This document shows, one piece after another, positions 8,202-16,628 of a stretch of 64,000 bases of DNA. The notes beneath the pieces were generated by a model. The model did not search any database. It was not told the DNA's origin and worked only from the letters and a program-made list of their open reading frames with translations. A program made the translations under genes and the position numbers. Origin of the DNA: CAWHMS01 sp963830495 (GTDB taxonomy: Bacteria > Actinomycetota > Actinomycetes > Propionibacteriales > Nocardioidaceae). Location: contig CAWHMS010000002.1 in NCBI GenBank assembly GCA_963830495.1, forward strand, positions 1,178,001 to 1,242,000, given 5' to 3'. Within the stretch, counting starts at the first letter, position 1; each line of letters begins with the position of its first letter.

Positions 8202-9712
8202 GCGACCTGACCAGGCTCAGCGCCGCCGAGCTTTCGGCCGCGCTGGCGGCGAGGGAGACGACGTCGGTCGAGATCACCCGCGCGCACCTGGACCGGATCG
8301 CGGCAGTCGACCCTGCTGTACACGCGTTTCTCCACGTCGACGAGGACGGTGCGCTGGCGCAGGCGGCTGCGGCGGATGAGCGTCGGCGCACGGACCCTGG
8401 CGGTGCACCGGAGCTGCTCGGTATCCCGATCGCGGTCAAGGACGTGCTGGCGACCGAAGGCTTGCCCACGACCTGCGGGTCGAGGATCCTGAGCGGCTGG
8501 GTGCCGCCGTACGACGCCACCGTGGTGACTCGGCTGCGCCAGGAGGGGCTTCCCATCCTCGGGAAGACCAACATGGACGAGTTCGCGATGGGGAGCTCGA
8601 CCGAGCACTCGGCGTACGGACCCACGCGCAACCCATGGGACCTCGACCGGATCCCCGGCGGCTCCGGTGGCGGCTCTTCTGCCGCGGTGACGGGCTTCGA
8701 GGCGCCCTTGGCCGTCGGCACCGATACGGGCGGGTCGATCCGGCAACCGGGTGCCGTCACCGGCACCGTCGGTGTCAAACCGACGTACGGCGGCGTCTCC
8801 CGCTACGGACTGGTCGCGCTGGCGAGCAGCCTGGACCAGGCAGGACCGGTGACCCGGAGCGTGCTCGACGCGGCATTGCTGCACGACGTGCTCGCCGGCC
8901 ACGACCCGTATGACTCCACCAGCATCGACCGGACCTGGCCGTCGATGGCGGCCGCTGCGCGTCGTGCCGACATCTCTGGCCTCCGGATCGGCGTGGTGAA
9001 GGAGCTCGGCGGCGAGGGCTACCAGGCGGGTGTGCGTGCTCGCTTCGACGAGGCGGTCACCCTGCTCGTCGAGGCCGGTGCCGAGGTCGTCGAGGTCTCC
9101 TGCCCGCACTTCGAGTTCGCCCTGGCGACGTACTACCTGATCCTGCCGAGTGAGGCGAGCAGCAACCTGGCGAGGTTCGACGCGATGCGCTTCGGGTTGC
9201 GGGTGGCGCCCGGTGGGGTCGCCGAGCCGAGCGCGGAGCAAGTGATGGCAGCCACCCGGGAGGCGGGGTTCGGCGACGAGGTGAAGCGGCGCATCATCCT
9301 CGGCACCTATGCCCTCTCCAGCGGGTACTACGACGCTTACTACGGCCAGGCCCAGAAGGTCAGGACGCTGATCTCGCGCGACTTCGCGGCGGCCTTCGAC
9401 CGGGTCGACGTGCTCGTGTCCCCGACCGCGCCGACCACGGCCTTCAGGCTCGGCGAGAAGCTCGACGACCCGCTGGCCATGTACCTCAACGACATCGCGA
9501 CGATCCCGGCCAATCTCGCCGGCACCCCTGGCATGTCACTGCCGAGTGGCCTCGCCGACGAGGACGGCCTCCCGACGGGCATCCAGATCCTGGCTCCGGC
9601 GCTGGCGGACGATCGTCTCTACACCGTGGGTGCGGCACTCGAGGCGATGCTGGTCGACCGTTGGGGCGGGCCGTTGCTCGACCATGCCCCGGAGCTGGAG
9701 GTGACGGCATGA
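8198..9712 (+). CDS. gatA: aspartyl/glutamyl-tRNA amidotransferase subunit A
   Basis: A 504-residue amidase-signature enzyme that hydrolyses glutamine to supply ammonia for transamidation. The Ser-cisSer-Lys triad is intact: K81 (GIPIAVKDVL), S156 (in the PGGSGGGSSAAV loop) and S180 (GTDTGGSIRQPG). Length matches the family. The GTG start at 8198 overlaps the gatC stop and the gene overlaps gatB in ATGA, so all three subunits are translationally coupled, as expected for a stoichiometric complex. Confidence 0.97.
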   Translation: MSDLTRLSAAELSAALAARETTSVEITRAHLDRIAAVDPAVHAFLHVDEDGALAQAAAADERRRTDPGGAPELLGIPIAVKDVLATEGLPTTCGSRILSGWVPPYDATVVTRLRQEGLPILGKTNMDEFAMGSSTEHSAYGPTRNPWDLDRIPGGSGGGSSAAVTGFEAPLAVGTDTGGSIRQPGAVTGTVGVKPTYGGVSRYGLVALASSLDQAGPVTRSVLDAALLHDVLAGHDPYDSTSIDRTWPSMAAAARRADISGLRIGVVKELGGEGYQAGVRARFDEAVTLLVEAGAEVVEVSCPHFEFALATYYLILPSEASSNLARFDAMRFGLRVAPGGVAEPSAEQVMAATREAGFGDEVKRRIILGTYALSSGYYDAYYGQAQKVRTLISRDFAAAFDRVDVLVSPTAPTTAFRLGEKLDDPLAMYLNDIATIPANLAGTPGMSLPSGLADEDGLPTGIQILAPALADDRLYTVGAALEAMLVDRWGGPLLDHAPELEVTA

Positions 9713-11223
9713 CGTCAGCGACCACGGCCACGACGCCCACCCTGGTGCCCTTCGAGGAGGCGATGGGGCGCTTCGACCCCGTACTGGGACTCGAGGTGCA
9801 CGTCGAGCTCAACACCGTGTCGAAGATGTTCTGCGGCTGTGCGACCGGCTTCGGGGCCGAGCCAAACACCCAGACCTGCCCGGTGTGCCTGGGGCTCCCG
9901 GGGGCGTTGCCCGCTCTCAACGCCAAGGCCGTCGAGAGTGCCATCCGCATCGGCCTGGCCCTGAACTGCGAGATCGCGGAGTGGTGCCGCTTCGCACGGA
10001 AGAACTACTTCTACCCGGACATGCCCAAGAACTTCCAGACGTCGCAGTACGACGAGCCGATCGCCTTCGACGGCTGGCTCGACGTCGACGTCGACGGCGA
10101 GAGCTTCCGGATCGGCATCGAGCGCGCTCACATGGAGGAGGACACAGGCAAGTCGCTGCACGTGGGCGGCGCAACCGGTCGGATCCACGGGGCCAGCCAC
10201 TCGCTGCTGGACTACAACCGGGCGGGCATCCCGCTGATCGAGATCGTCACCAAGCCGATCGAAGGGACGGGTGCGTGGGCGCCGGAGGTGGCCCGGGCCT
10301 ACGTCGGCCAGCTCCGCGAGCTGCTGCTGGCGCTGGGCGTGTCCGACGTACGGATGGAGCAGGGCTCGTTGCGCTGCGACGTCAACCTCTCGCTGCGCGC
10401 GGACGGTACGGCGCCGTACGGCACGCGCAGCGAGACCAAGAACGTCAACTCGCTGCGCTCGGTCGAGCGAGCGATCCGGTACGAGGTCTCGCGGCAGGCG
10501 GCGCTGCTCGATGCTGGTGGCCGGGTCGCTCAGGAGACCAGGCACTGGCACGAGGACACCGGCATGACGACCGCGGGCCGGAGCAAGGAGCAAGCGGAGG
10601 ACTACCGCTACTTCCCGGAGCCGGACCTGGTGCCGATCGCGCCCTCGCGCCAGTGGGTCGAGGAACTGGCCGCCACACTGCCCGAGCCGCCGGCGCTGCG
10701 TCGCTCCAGGCTGCAGCAGGAGCTGGGTTTCACCGACCTCGAGATGAGAGACGTCGTCGGGGCTGGAGCCCTCGGCCTCGTGGTGCTGACGGTCGAAGCC
10801 GGATCCACGCCTGGCGCGGCCAAGAAGTGGTGGCTCTCCGAGCTCGCCAGGCGGGCCAACGATGCCGGCGTGGCGTTGGACGAGCTTCCGATCTCGCCGC
10901 GGCAGGTGGCCGGGGTGCAGGCGCTCGTCGACGCCGGTCGGGTCAACGACAAGCTGGCCCGGCAGGTGCTCGACGGCGTCCTCGCCGGGGAGGGGTCGCC
11001 GGAGGAGATCGTGGTCGCGCGCGGGCTGGAGGTGGTCTCCGACGAGGGTGCGCTCTCGGCAGCGGTGGACCGCGCCATCGAGGCCAACCCGGACGTCGCC
11101 GACAAGATCCGGGCCGGCAAGCTGGCAGCAGCCGGCGCGCTCATCGGGTCGGTGATGAAAGAGATGCGCGGTCAGGCAGACGCCGCGCGGGTGCGCGAGC
11201 TGATCCTGGACAAGCTCACCTGA
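9709..11223 (+). CDS. gatB: aspartyl/glutamyl-tRNA amidotransferase subunit B
   Basis: A 504-residue tRNA-binding and kinase subunit of the amidotransferase. Diagnostic motifs are VLGLEVHVELNTVSKMFCGC near residue 25, TCPVCLGLPGALP, NYFYPDMPKNFQTSQYD and HMEEDTGKS, followed by the C-terminal Yqey-like helical region ending LIGSVMKEMRGQADA. The start is ATG at 9709, in an ATGA overlap with gatA; the open frame extends further upstream but only through gatA coding sequence. The operon ends here and is followed by a large palindromic element. Confidence 0.97.
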   Translation: MTSATTATTPTLVPFEEAMGRFDPVLGLEVHVELNTVSKMFCGCATGFGAEPNTQTCPVCLGLPGALPALNAKAVESAIRIGLALNCEIAEWCRFARKNYFYPDMPKNFQTSQYDEPIAFDGWLDVDVDGESFRIGIERAHMEEDTGKSLHVGGATGRIHGASHSLLDYNRAGIPLIEIVTKPIEGTGAWAPEVARAYVGQLRELLLALGVSDVRMEQGSLRCDVNLSLRADGTAPYGTRSETKNVNSLRSVERAIRYEVSRQAALLDAGGRVAQETRHWHEDTGMTTAGRSKEQAEDYRYFPEPDLVPIAPSRQWVEELAATLPEPPALRRSRLQQELGFTDLEMRDVVGAGALGLVVLTVEAGSTPGAAKKWWLSELARRANDAGVALDELPISPRQVAGVQALVDAGRVNDKLARQVLDGVLAGEGSPEEIVVARGLEVVSDEGALSAAVDRAIEANPDVADKIRAGKLAAAGALIGSVMKEMRGQADAARVRELILDKLT

Positions 11224-11249
11224 TCTCGCGCGCCCGCCGCCCCAACCTC

Positions 11250-11327
11250 ACTTCCCCGCGAATTGCGGGAAGATGTTCCGGCTCCAGGTCCTTGAGCGTG
11301 CCTGCTCCCCGCAATTCGCGGGGAAGT
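11250..11327. repeat. REPIN-like bipartite palindromic element, copy 1
   Basis: Two palindromes in inverted orientation. The left arm (11250-11272) has the core CCCCGCGAATTGCGGGA. The right arm (11305-11327) has the core CCCCGCAATTCGCGGGGA. They flank a spacer of about 32 bases, so the element can fold as two small hairpins or one long one. It lies between the convergent ends of gatB and the sugar-dehydrogenase-like gene and could also serve as a bidirectional terminator, although there is no T-tract. A related copy is at 49072-49145. Confidence 0.7.
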
Positions 11328-11330
11328 GGG

Positions 11331-12500
11331 TCAGGAGGTCAGGGTGATCCGCAGGATGCGATCGTCGTCTGCAGCGGGGGAGCCTCGCCCGTCCCGGTTG
11401 CTGGTCGTGAGCCACAACGAGCCGTCCGGGGCTGCCGCGACCGCTCGAAGCCTGCCGTAGTCGCCCACGAAGTAGGGCCGCGGCTCACCGGTCCCGTCAG
11501 CGCCCACGGGCACCTCCCACAACCGGGCGCCTGCCAGGCTGGCCACCCAGAGGGACCCGTCCGCGAAGGCGACGCTCGACGGCGAGGCGTCGTCGGGCCG
11601 CCACTGCACCCGCGGATCAACGTAGCCGGCGAGGTCCGCGTTGCCCTCGGCCGCCGGCCAGCCGTAGTCGCTGCCACCCTCGATCAGGTTGAGCTCGTCC
11701 CACACGTCGGACCCGAACTCGGTGGCCCACAGCCGGTCGCGGTCGTCGAACGCCAGACCCTGAACGTTGCGGTGCCCAAGAGTCCAGACCGGCGAGTCGG
11801 GTTCGGGGTTGCCCGGAGCCGGCTCGCCGCTGGCCGTGATGCGCAGGATCTTGCCGCCGTACGAGTCCGGGTCCGCCGCGAGGTCAGGGACCCCGGTCTC
11901 GCCGGTCGAGACGTAGAGATAGCCGTCCGGACCGAAGCGCAGCTGACCACCGTCGTGGATCGGGCCACGAGGAATCCCGGTCAGGATTGGCGTCACGTCC
12001 GTCACGTCGGAGCCCTCGAGCCGCGCCGAGATGACCCGGTTGTCCGACCCGGTCGTCAGGTAGACGAAGAAGGTCTGGTCGGTGTCGAAGTCGGGTGAGA
12101 CGGCCAACCCGAGGAGTCCGCCCTCACCCGTGTCGGTCGCCACCTCGTCGAAGCGGTAGAGCTCACGGACGCGTCCGTCGTCCTCGATGACCGAGACGCG
12201 GCCGGAGTTCCGCTCCGTCACGAGCGCCCGACCGTCGGGCAGGAATCCGATGCCCCAGGGCACCTCCAGGTCGCTGGCCACGATGCCGGCGACCTGGACA
12301 TCGCGCGGTCCCGGCCGGGTCGAGGCCGTGGGCGACGACTCGGTTGCGGAGCCCGAGCCGGACTCCGCCGGAGTCGGCTCCGAAGACTCGCTCGCCGTGA
12401 TCGTGTCCGGCCCGCTGGCGTCGCGCTCGTCCGACGTACACCCGCTGACCCACGAGAGGAGGGCGACGGCGAGGGCAGCGGAGAAGGCGCGTCGCTTCAT
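11331..12500 (-). CDS. PQQ-dependent sugar dehydrogenase-like (glucose/sorbosone dehydrogenase, GSDH) lipoprotein
   Basis: A 389-residue secreted beta-propeller of the glucose/sorbosone dehydrogenase (GSDH/HHIP) family. A lipoprotein signal peptide is clear: MKRR, hydrophobic core, lipobox VSGC with Cys at about residue 21, then a Ser/Glu/Thr-rich linker. Propeller motifs include LEVPWGIGFLPDGRALVTERN, GEGGLLGLAVSPDF, DGGQLRFGPDGYLYVSTGE and LGHRNVQGLAFD. Family members oxidise sugars or aldoses using PQQ outside the membrane; substrate is unknown. The ATG start is shared in ATGA with the upstream hydrolase gene on the same strand. Confidence 0.85.
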   Translation of the reverse strand: MKRRAFSAALAVALLSWVSGCTSDERDASGPDTITASESSEPTPAESGSGSATESSPTASTRPGPRDVQVAGIVASDLEVPWGIGFLPDGRALVTERNSGRVSVIEDDGRVRELYRFDEVATDTGEGGLLGLAVSPDFDTDQTFFVYLTTGSDNRVISARLEGSDVTDVTPILTGIPRGPIHDGGQLRFGPDGYLYVSTGETGVPDLAADPDSYGGKILRITASGEPAPGNPEPDSPVWTLGHRNVQGLAFDDRDRLWATEFGSDVWDELNLIEGGSDYGWPAAEGNADLAGYVDPRVQWRPDDASPSSVAFADGSLWVASLAGARLWEVPVGADGTGEPRPYFVGDYGRLRAVAAAPDGSLWLTTSNRDGRGSPAADDDRILRITLTS

Positions 12501-13405
12501 GCGTCCATCGTGGCAGCCGGACCGGCGCGATCAAGGCGGTCGACCCGTGTCATCAGGTGCAGCAGCTCAGCATGGACCACGTCGGGGTGCTCCATCTGGA
12601 CGAAGTGTGATCCCGGCAGCTCGGTGTAGGTCGCGGTAGGAATGGCCCGAGCCGTGGCCGCCATGTCCTTGGCAGAGACCAGTACGTCGTAGCGTCCGGC
12701 CACGAAGGCGACCGGGACGGTGATGCTCTCGAGCGTCATCCGCGGGTGCTGGGCCGCGCTGACGGCCAGATGCATGTACCAGTCCACGTCGGTAGTGAGG
12801 AACTCCTTCACCGCCGTGCGTACGTCGTCGGGGTCGGCCGCCCGCGTCATGAAACCGCTGTGCCGCAGCATCACCGTGGCCAGCGCGCCGACCTTCACCC
12901 GCCGGGTGACCGGAGACACGACCCTGCCGACCGTGCGGAGTCCTCGCGCCGTGCCGACGGTGAGCGGTCGGCGGACGAAGCGGGGTACGCCGAGCGGCGC
13001 CAGCATGGACGCGAAGCTGCCGCCTGGCACTCCCGCCACCGAGAACAACCCGCTGACCCGATCGGGGTGCAGCGTCGCGAGCTCGTACTGGGTGTTGACG
13101 CCGATCGACCAGCCGGCCACCGGACATCGGTCGACACCGGCGTCGTCGAGCACGGCGAGCCCGTCGGCGACGAAGTCGTGCACGCTGACGCGGGACCGGT
13201 CGGCGGGGCGATCCGAGCCGCCGACGCCGCGGTGGTTCCAGGAGAGAACACGGACCCCGCACGCGTCGTCGATCAGACCCGGCCACGCGTAGGCATTGGT
13301 GCCCAGCCCGTTGCACAACAAGACGGTGGGGCCGTCGACGTCGTTCGTCCACGCAGTGAGCCGGGTGCCGTCGGCACCCGGCACGTCGTAGAAGCGCAGC
13401 GCCAC
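12497..13405 (-). CDS. alpha/beta hydrolase
   Basis: A 302-residue alpha/beta-fold hydrolase. The HG-equivalent oxyanion strand reads VLLCNGLGTNAYAW, and the nucleophile elbow is GWSIGV with Ser about residue 100. A conserved Asp strand (VAFVAGRYDVLVS) and a late His (LPGSHFVQMEHP) complete the triad. Substrate is not predictable. It is the upstream gene of a two-gene minus-strand operon with the GSDH lipoprotein (ATGA overlap), so both may act on the same exogenous compound. The start is GTG at 13405. Confidence 0.8.
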   Translation of the reverse strand: MALRFYDVPGADGTRLTAWTNDVDGPTVLLCNGLGTNAYAWPGLIDDACGVRVLSWNHRGVGGSDRPADRSRVSVHDFVADGLAVLDDAGVDRCPVAGWSIGVNTQYELATLHPDRVSGLFSVAGVPGGSFASMLAPLGVPRFVRRPLTVGTARGLRTVGRVVSPVTRRVKVGALATVMLRHSGFMTRAADPDDVRTAVKEFLTTDVDWYMHLAVSAAQHPRMTLESITVPVAFVAGRYDVLVSAKDMAATARAIPTATYTELPGSHFVQMEHPDVVHAELLHLMTRVDRLDRAGPAATMDA

Positions 13406-13441
13406 GACCTCGATTCTGCCCGGTAGGGCAGCATCCTGCGG

Positions 13442-13603
13442 TCAGGCCGGGAGGCGGGGCCGGTGTCCCGGACGCAGCGTGTCGAGGTAGGCCTCGACCT
13501 GCTCACGCTCGGACCGCCGCTGCGCGAGGGCGGCCGACGCGTAGCGGGCGTTGCGGAGGGCGACCTGCTGGCCCGTCAGCTTCCACGTCCATGGCTTCCA
13601 CAT
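13442..13603 (-). CDS. small basic protein, 53 aa
   Basis: A short reading frame that gene callers with a 60-codon cut-off would miss. It begins MWKPWTWKLTGQQVALRNAR and continues through a helical, Arg/Glu-rich segment to end HRPRLPA. A strong Shine-Dalgarno (GGGAGG on the minus strand) sits about seven bases before the ATG at 13603. Tryptophan-rich start, balanced codon use with GC at third positions, and the ribosome binding site argue that it is real. I do not recognise a family. It lies downstream of an AT-rich intergenic region and upstream of the hydrolase gene on the same strand. Confidence 0.65.
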   Translation of the reverse strand: MWKPWTWKLTGQQVALRNARYASAALAQRRSEREQVEAYLDTLRPGHRPRLPA

Positions 13604-13740
13604 CCTGGTTCCTCCCTTCGGTACTCATGCCCTCGTCGGGTTGGCAGGTTGCCCTCGCTCAGTTGCGTCCGGTACGACGCTAGGGGTCAGCTGCTTCAGC
13701 CCCGTGTCGTGCGTGTGAACTCTGGGTGACCTCGGAGAAC

Positions 13741-13766
13741 TAATGTATATCAACTTACTCTACTTT
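13741..13766. promoter_or_regulatory. AT-rich intergenic island
   Basis: A stretch of about 26 bases with very low GC in otherwise GC-rich DNA, between the divergent 53-aa gene and the hydroxyacid dehydrogenase gene. It contains TACTCT and TACTTT, which fit the loose -10 pattern for plus-strand transcription, but no convincing -35 is present. The placement suggests a promoter or a DNA-binding-protein site; nothing more specific can be claimed. Confidence 0.35.
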
Positions 13767-13780
13767 AGCGAGATGGCAAG

Positions 13781-14707
13781 GTGCGGATTGTGAAGGTCTT
13801 CCTCCCCTTCGCCGCGGAGTGCCTCGGCGACCTCCCGTCCGGCATGGACATCGAGGTGGTCGACGCCACCGTGCGGTGGCCGGACCATGCGGCCGAGGCC
13901 GAGGTCTACGTGCCGGCGTACCGCTTCTCCCGACGGGTGGTCGACGTACTGCCCTCGATGCCGCGACTACGGCTGGTGCAGACCTTGACGGCCGGAGTCG
14001 ACCACATCGCGCCCTCGGTGCCGCCGCCGGTCACGCTGTGCAACGCGGCCGGAGTCCACGACGCGTCGACGGCAGAGCTGGCCGTCGGTCTGATGATCGC
14101 AGCTCAGCGAGAGCTGCCGGAGCACGTGCGGGCGCACGACCATGGCGAGTGGGGACAGCGCATGACCAGATCTTTGGCGGACTCGCGGGTGCTGGTGGTA
14201 GGCGCCGGCAACATCGCGGGTGCCATCCGGGTGCGCCTCGACGCGATGGAATGCGCCACGACCCTGGTCGGGCGGACGGCGCGCCCGGGGGTGAGGGGCG
14301 TCGACGAGCTTCCGCTGCTGTTGCCGGATGCGGACATCGTCGTCCTGATCGTGCCCCTGGACGACAGTACCCGGGGCATGGTTGACAGCACCTTCCTCGG
14401 CCGGATGCGGCCCGGCTCGCTGCTCGTCAACGTGGCACGAGGACAGGTCGTCGTCACCGATGACCTGGTCGAGGCAGTTACGTCCGGCCGACTGCGCGCG
14501 GCGCTCGACGTGACCGATCCCGAGCCGTTGCCGCCGGACCATCCGCTCTGGCACCTGCCCGGGGTCGTCATCACACCCCACATCGGTGGCGCCTCGGACG
14601 CGTTGTGGCCGCGGGCGCACCGGCTGGTCGGAGATCAGCTGCGGCGACTGGCCGCGGGACAACCGCTGATCAACGTCGTACAGGGGCCGGCGCTGCCCAG
14701 CCGGTGA
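13781..14707 (+). CDS. D-isomer specific 2-hydroxyacid dehydrogenase
   Basis: A 308-residue NAD(P)-dependent dehydrogenase that interconverts 2-oxoacids and D-2-hydroxyacids. The Rossmann motif VLVVGAGNIAGAIRVRL lies near residue 140. The catalytic Arg is in LVNVARGQVV, Glu in the DPEPLPPDHPLW strand, and His in VVITPHIGGAS. The N-terminal substrate domain is shorter than in SerA and lacks an ACT domain. The GTG start at 13781 follows the AT-rich island; no clear Shine-Dalgarno is visible, so it may be leaderless. Substrate unknown. Confidence 0.85.
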   Translation: MRIVKVFLPFAAECLGDLPSGMDIEVVDATVRWPDHAAEAEVYVPAYRFSRRVVDVLPSMPRLRLVQTLTAGVDHIAPSVPPPVTLCNAAGVHDASTAELAVGLMIAAQRELPEHVRAHDHGEWGQRMTRSLADSRVLVVGAGNIAGAIRVRLDAMECATTLVGRTARPGVRGVDELPLLLPDADIVVLIVPLDDSTRGMVDSTFLGRMRPGSLLVNVARGQVVVTDDLVEAVTSGRLRAALDVTDPEPLPPDHPLWHLPGVVITPHIGGASDALWPRAHRLVGDQLRRLAAGQPLINVVQGPALPSR

Positions 14708-14750
14708 TCGACGCCCGAAGGGTGTCAGGATACGTCCGGCTCGATCCCGC

Positions 14751-15329
14751 TCAGCGCCCACGCGGATCGTCGGACGAATCCCCAGCAGCCGCGCCGGACA
14801 CGGTCGAGGCGAGCCCGGTCGCCGTCGCTGCCTCCCCGTCGTAGTAGCTGAGCCCCCAGCGCGCGACCATCGACGGGAACTCCATGCCCGGTCGGCCGTC
14901 GATGCCGTCGAGCACCGCCTGCAGGTCGGCCCGCTGCTCATCGAGCATCACGACGTACCGCTGCATCATGGCGCGGACGTGTTCCGGGTCGACCAGGTGC
15001 CCGAGCAGTAGGCGCAGTGCGACCGGGTGCTTGAGGACGGGGAAGTCCGGCTCGGTGGTCGTGAGCCACGAGCGCAAGGCAGCCAGTCCGTCGTCGTTGA
15101 TCCGGTATCTCCGTGTCGTCCGCCACCCGGAGGGGTTGTCGGTGACATCGACCAGGCCGAGGTCGGCGAGGCGGCCGGCCTCGGTGTAGACCTGACTCAT
15201 CGCCGGCGCGCCCCAGTAGAAGCGCAGCGTCCGGTCCGCGCGCTGCTTGAGCTCGTAGCCGCTGAGCTCGTCTCCGAAGGACAGCAGACCAAGCAGCGCG
15301 TACGAGGTGGTCGGCAGGTCTTGACTCAT
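14751..15329 (-). CDS. PadR-family transcriptional regulator
   Basis: A 192-residue PadR regulator. The N-terminal winged helix reads TTSYALLGLLSFGDELSGYELKQRADRTLRFYW with the wing around YRINDDGLAALRSWL, and a C-terminal helical domain (residues about 85-160) provides dimer contacts. It is transcribed divergently from the BNR-repeat gene. The intergenic region contains two stacked palindromes over a good promoter, so control of that gene and of itself is likely. The chosen ATG at 15329 puts the HTH at the N-terminus as in the family; the frame is open upstream. Confidence 0.85.
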   Translation of the reverse strand: MSQDLPTTSYALLGLLSFGDELSGYELKQRADRTLRFYWGAPAMSQVYTEAGRLADLGLVDVTDNPSGWRTTRRYRINDDGLAALRSWLTTTEPDFPVLKHPVALRLLLGHLVDPEHVRAMMQRYVVMLDEQRADLQAVLDGIDGRPGMEFPSMVARWGLSYYDGEAATATGLASTVSGAAAGDSSDDPRGR

Positions 15330-15348
15330 GGCACCACCAGCGTATATT
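15321..15348 (+). promoter_or_regulatory. sigma-A-like promoter for the BNR-repeat gene
   Basis: TTGACT (15321-15326), 16-base spacer, TATATT (15343-15348). Both hexamers are close to consensus for vegetative sigma factors and stand out in GC-rich DNA. The -35 overlaps the padR start codon region and the -10 overlaps the first palindrome, which is the expected arrangement for repression by PadR. Predicted transcription starts near 15355, about 80 bases before the BNR gene. Confidence 0.6.
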
Positions 15349-15379
15349 CCGATCAGGAATAAGGCTCTCCGATCGGAGA
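15345..15379. promoter_or_regulatory. two stacked palindromes, candidate PadR operators
   Basis: TATTCCGATCAGGAATA (15345-15361) and TCTCCGATCGGAGA (15366-15379, perfect). Both share a CCGATC centre and their centres are about 19.5 bases apart, close to two helical turns, so two dimers could bind the same face. They lie downstream of and over the -10 hexamer of the BNR gene and just upstream of padR. Confidence 0.55.
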
Positions 15380-15434
15380 AGCCATGGGTGGCCACACGAC
15401 CGCGGTCCGCGAGGCCGCGAGGGGAGATGAGTCG

Positions 15435-16520
15435 ATGAGCAGCACGCTGGTCATGATCGGCACCAGAAAGGGTCTCTGGCTGGCACGTTCCGACGACGAC
15501 CGGCGGACCTGGCGGCTCGACGGTCCGCACTTCAACATGGAAGACGTCTACTCATGCCACATCGACAAGCGTGGCGATCAGCTCCGGCTGTTCGCCGGCC
15601 CGGCGTCGAGCTGGCTGGGCCCCAAGATCGCGCACTCGGACGACCTCGGCCAGACGTGGATCGAGGGCAAGATCGCATTCCCCGAGGACACCGAGGCCAC
15701 CCTCGCACGGGTCTGGCAGATCACCTCGGGCGTGGAAGCGTCGACGGTGTACGCCGGAACCGAGCCTGGTGCGGTGTTCCGATCCAGCGACCGCGGTGAG
15801 TCCTTCGAGCTGGTGCGCGGACTGTGGGATCACCCGCATCGCACGGAGTGGGGCGCCGGCTACGGCGGTCAGGCCTTCCACACCATCATCCCGCACCCGA
15901 CGGACCCACAGGCGATGACGTGTGCCATCTCCTCGGGCGGGGTGTACGCGACCGTCGACGGTGGTACGACGTGGGAGCCGCACAACACCGGCGTCCAGGC
16001 GGAGTTCCTCCCCGAGGGGAGCCAGTACCCGGAGTTCGGCCAGTGCGTTCACAAGATCGCCCGTCACCCGTCACGTCCGGACCGGATGTTCATGCAGAAC
16101 CACGGCGGCGTCTATCGGTCCGACGACGGCGGACACACCTGGGACTCGATCGAAGCGGGATTGCCGGCCAACTTCGGCTTCCCGGTCGTCGTGCATCCCC
16201 ACCAGCCCGACACCGTCTACGTCTTCCCGCTGTCCGGCAGCGGTGGGCGCTATCCGGTCGATGCCCGGGCCCGGGTATGGCGCTCGCGTGACGCCGGTGA
16301 GACCTGGGAGCCGCTGGGCGACGGGCTGCCCGACGACTTCTACGTGGCGGTCATGCGTGACGCCATGTGGGCCGACGACCATGAGACAGCCGGCATCTAC
16401 CTGGGCGCACGCAACGGCGCGGTGTGGGCCTCGGCCGACGAGGGCGACAGCTGGCAACAGATCGCGGCGAACCTCCCCGACGTGATGTCCGTTCGTGCCG
16501 CCGAGGTGCCCTCGCTCTGA
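15435..16520 (+). CDS. BNR/sialidase-like repeat beta-propeller protein
   Basis: A 361-residue protein built of BNR/Asp-box repeats (for example SSDRGESFE, TVDGGTTWEPH, SDDGGHTWD, SRDAGETWEP, SADEGDSWQQ), a fold shared by sialidases and photosystem-assembly-type propellers. No signal peptide is present (MSSTLVMIGTRKGLW), so it is probably cytoplasmic; actinobacterial relatives are annotated as exo-alpha-sialidase or glycosyl hydrolase without biochemical proof. The ATG at 15435 has a good AGGGGAG Shine-Dalgarno. Regulation by the divergent PadR protein is likely from the operator region. Confidence 0.75.
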   Translation: MSSTLVMIGTRKGLWLARSDDDRRTWRLDGPHFNMEDVYSCHIDKRGDQLRLFAGPASSWLGPKIAHSDDLGQTWIEGKIAFPEDTEATLARVWQITSGVEASTVYAGTEPGAVFRSSDRGESFELVRGLWDHPHRTEWGAGYGGQAFHTIIPHPTDPQAMTCAISSGGVYATVDGGTTWEPHNTGVQAEFLPEGSQYPEFGQCVHKIARHPSRPDRMFMQNHGGVYRSDDGGHTWDSIEAGLPANFGFPVVVHPHQPDTVYVFPLSGSGGRYPVDARARVWRSRDAGETWEPLGDGLPDDFYVAVMRDAMWADDHETAGIYLGARNGAVWASADEGDSWQQIAANLPDVMSVRAAEVPSL

Positions 16521-16538
16521 CCTTGTCACCCGCGCGCC

Positions 16539-16587
16539 AAGGATCCGACTCCCGGCGCGCCATAACCCCCTGAGCGTCGGATCCTTT
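16539..16587. terminator. GGATCC-type hairpin, probable terminator
   Basis: An 11-bp perfect stem AAGGATCCGAC (16539-16549) with GTCGGATCCTT (16576-16586) plus a third T, located between the BNR gene and ilvD. The loop includes a GGCGCGCC palindrome. A related GATCCGAC hairpin follows ilvC at 23088-23129. Confidence 0.5.
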
Positions 16588-16628
16588 CGACGTGGTGGAG
16601 GAGCACGTCGGCGCCGTAGGCTCCCGGC

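Noticed and set aside
13463..13729. Plus-strand 88-codon frame over the 53-aa gene
   Set aside because: No ribosome binding site or recognisable features; the minus-strand frame has both.
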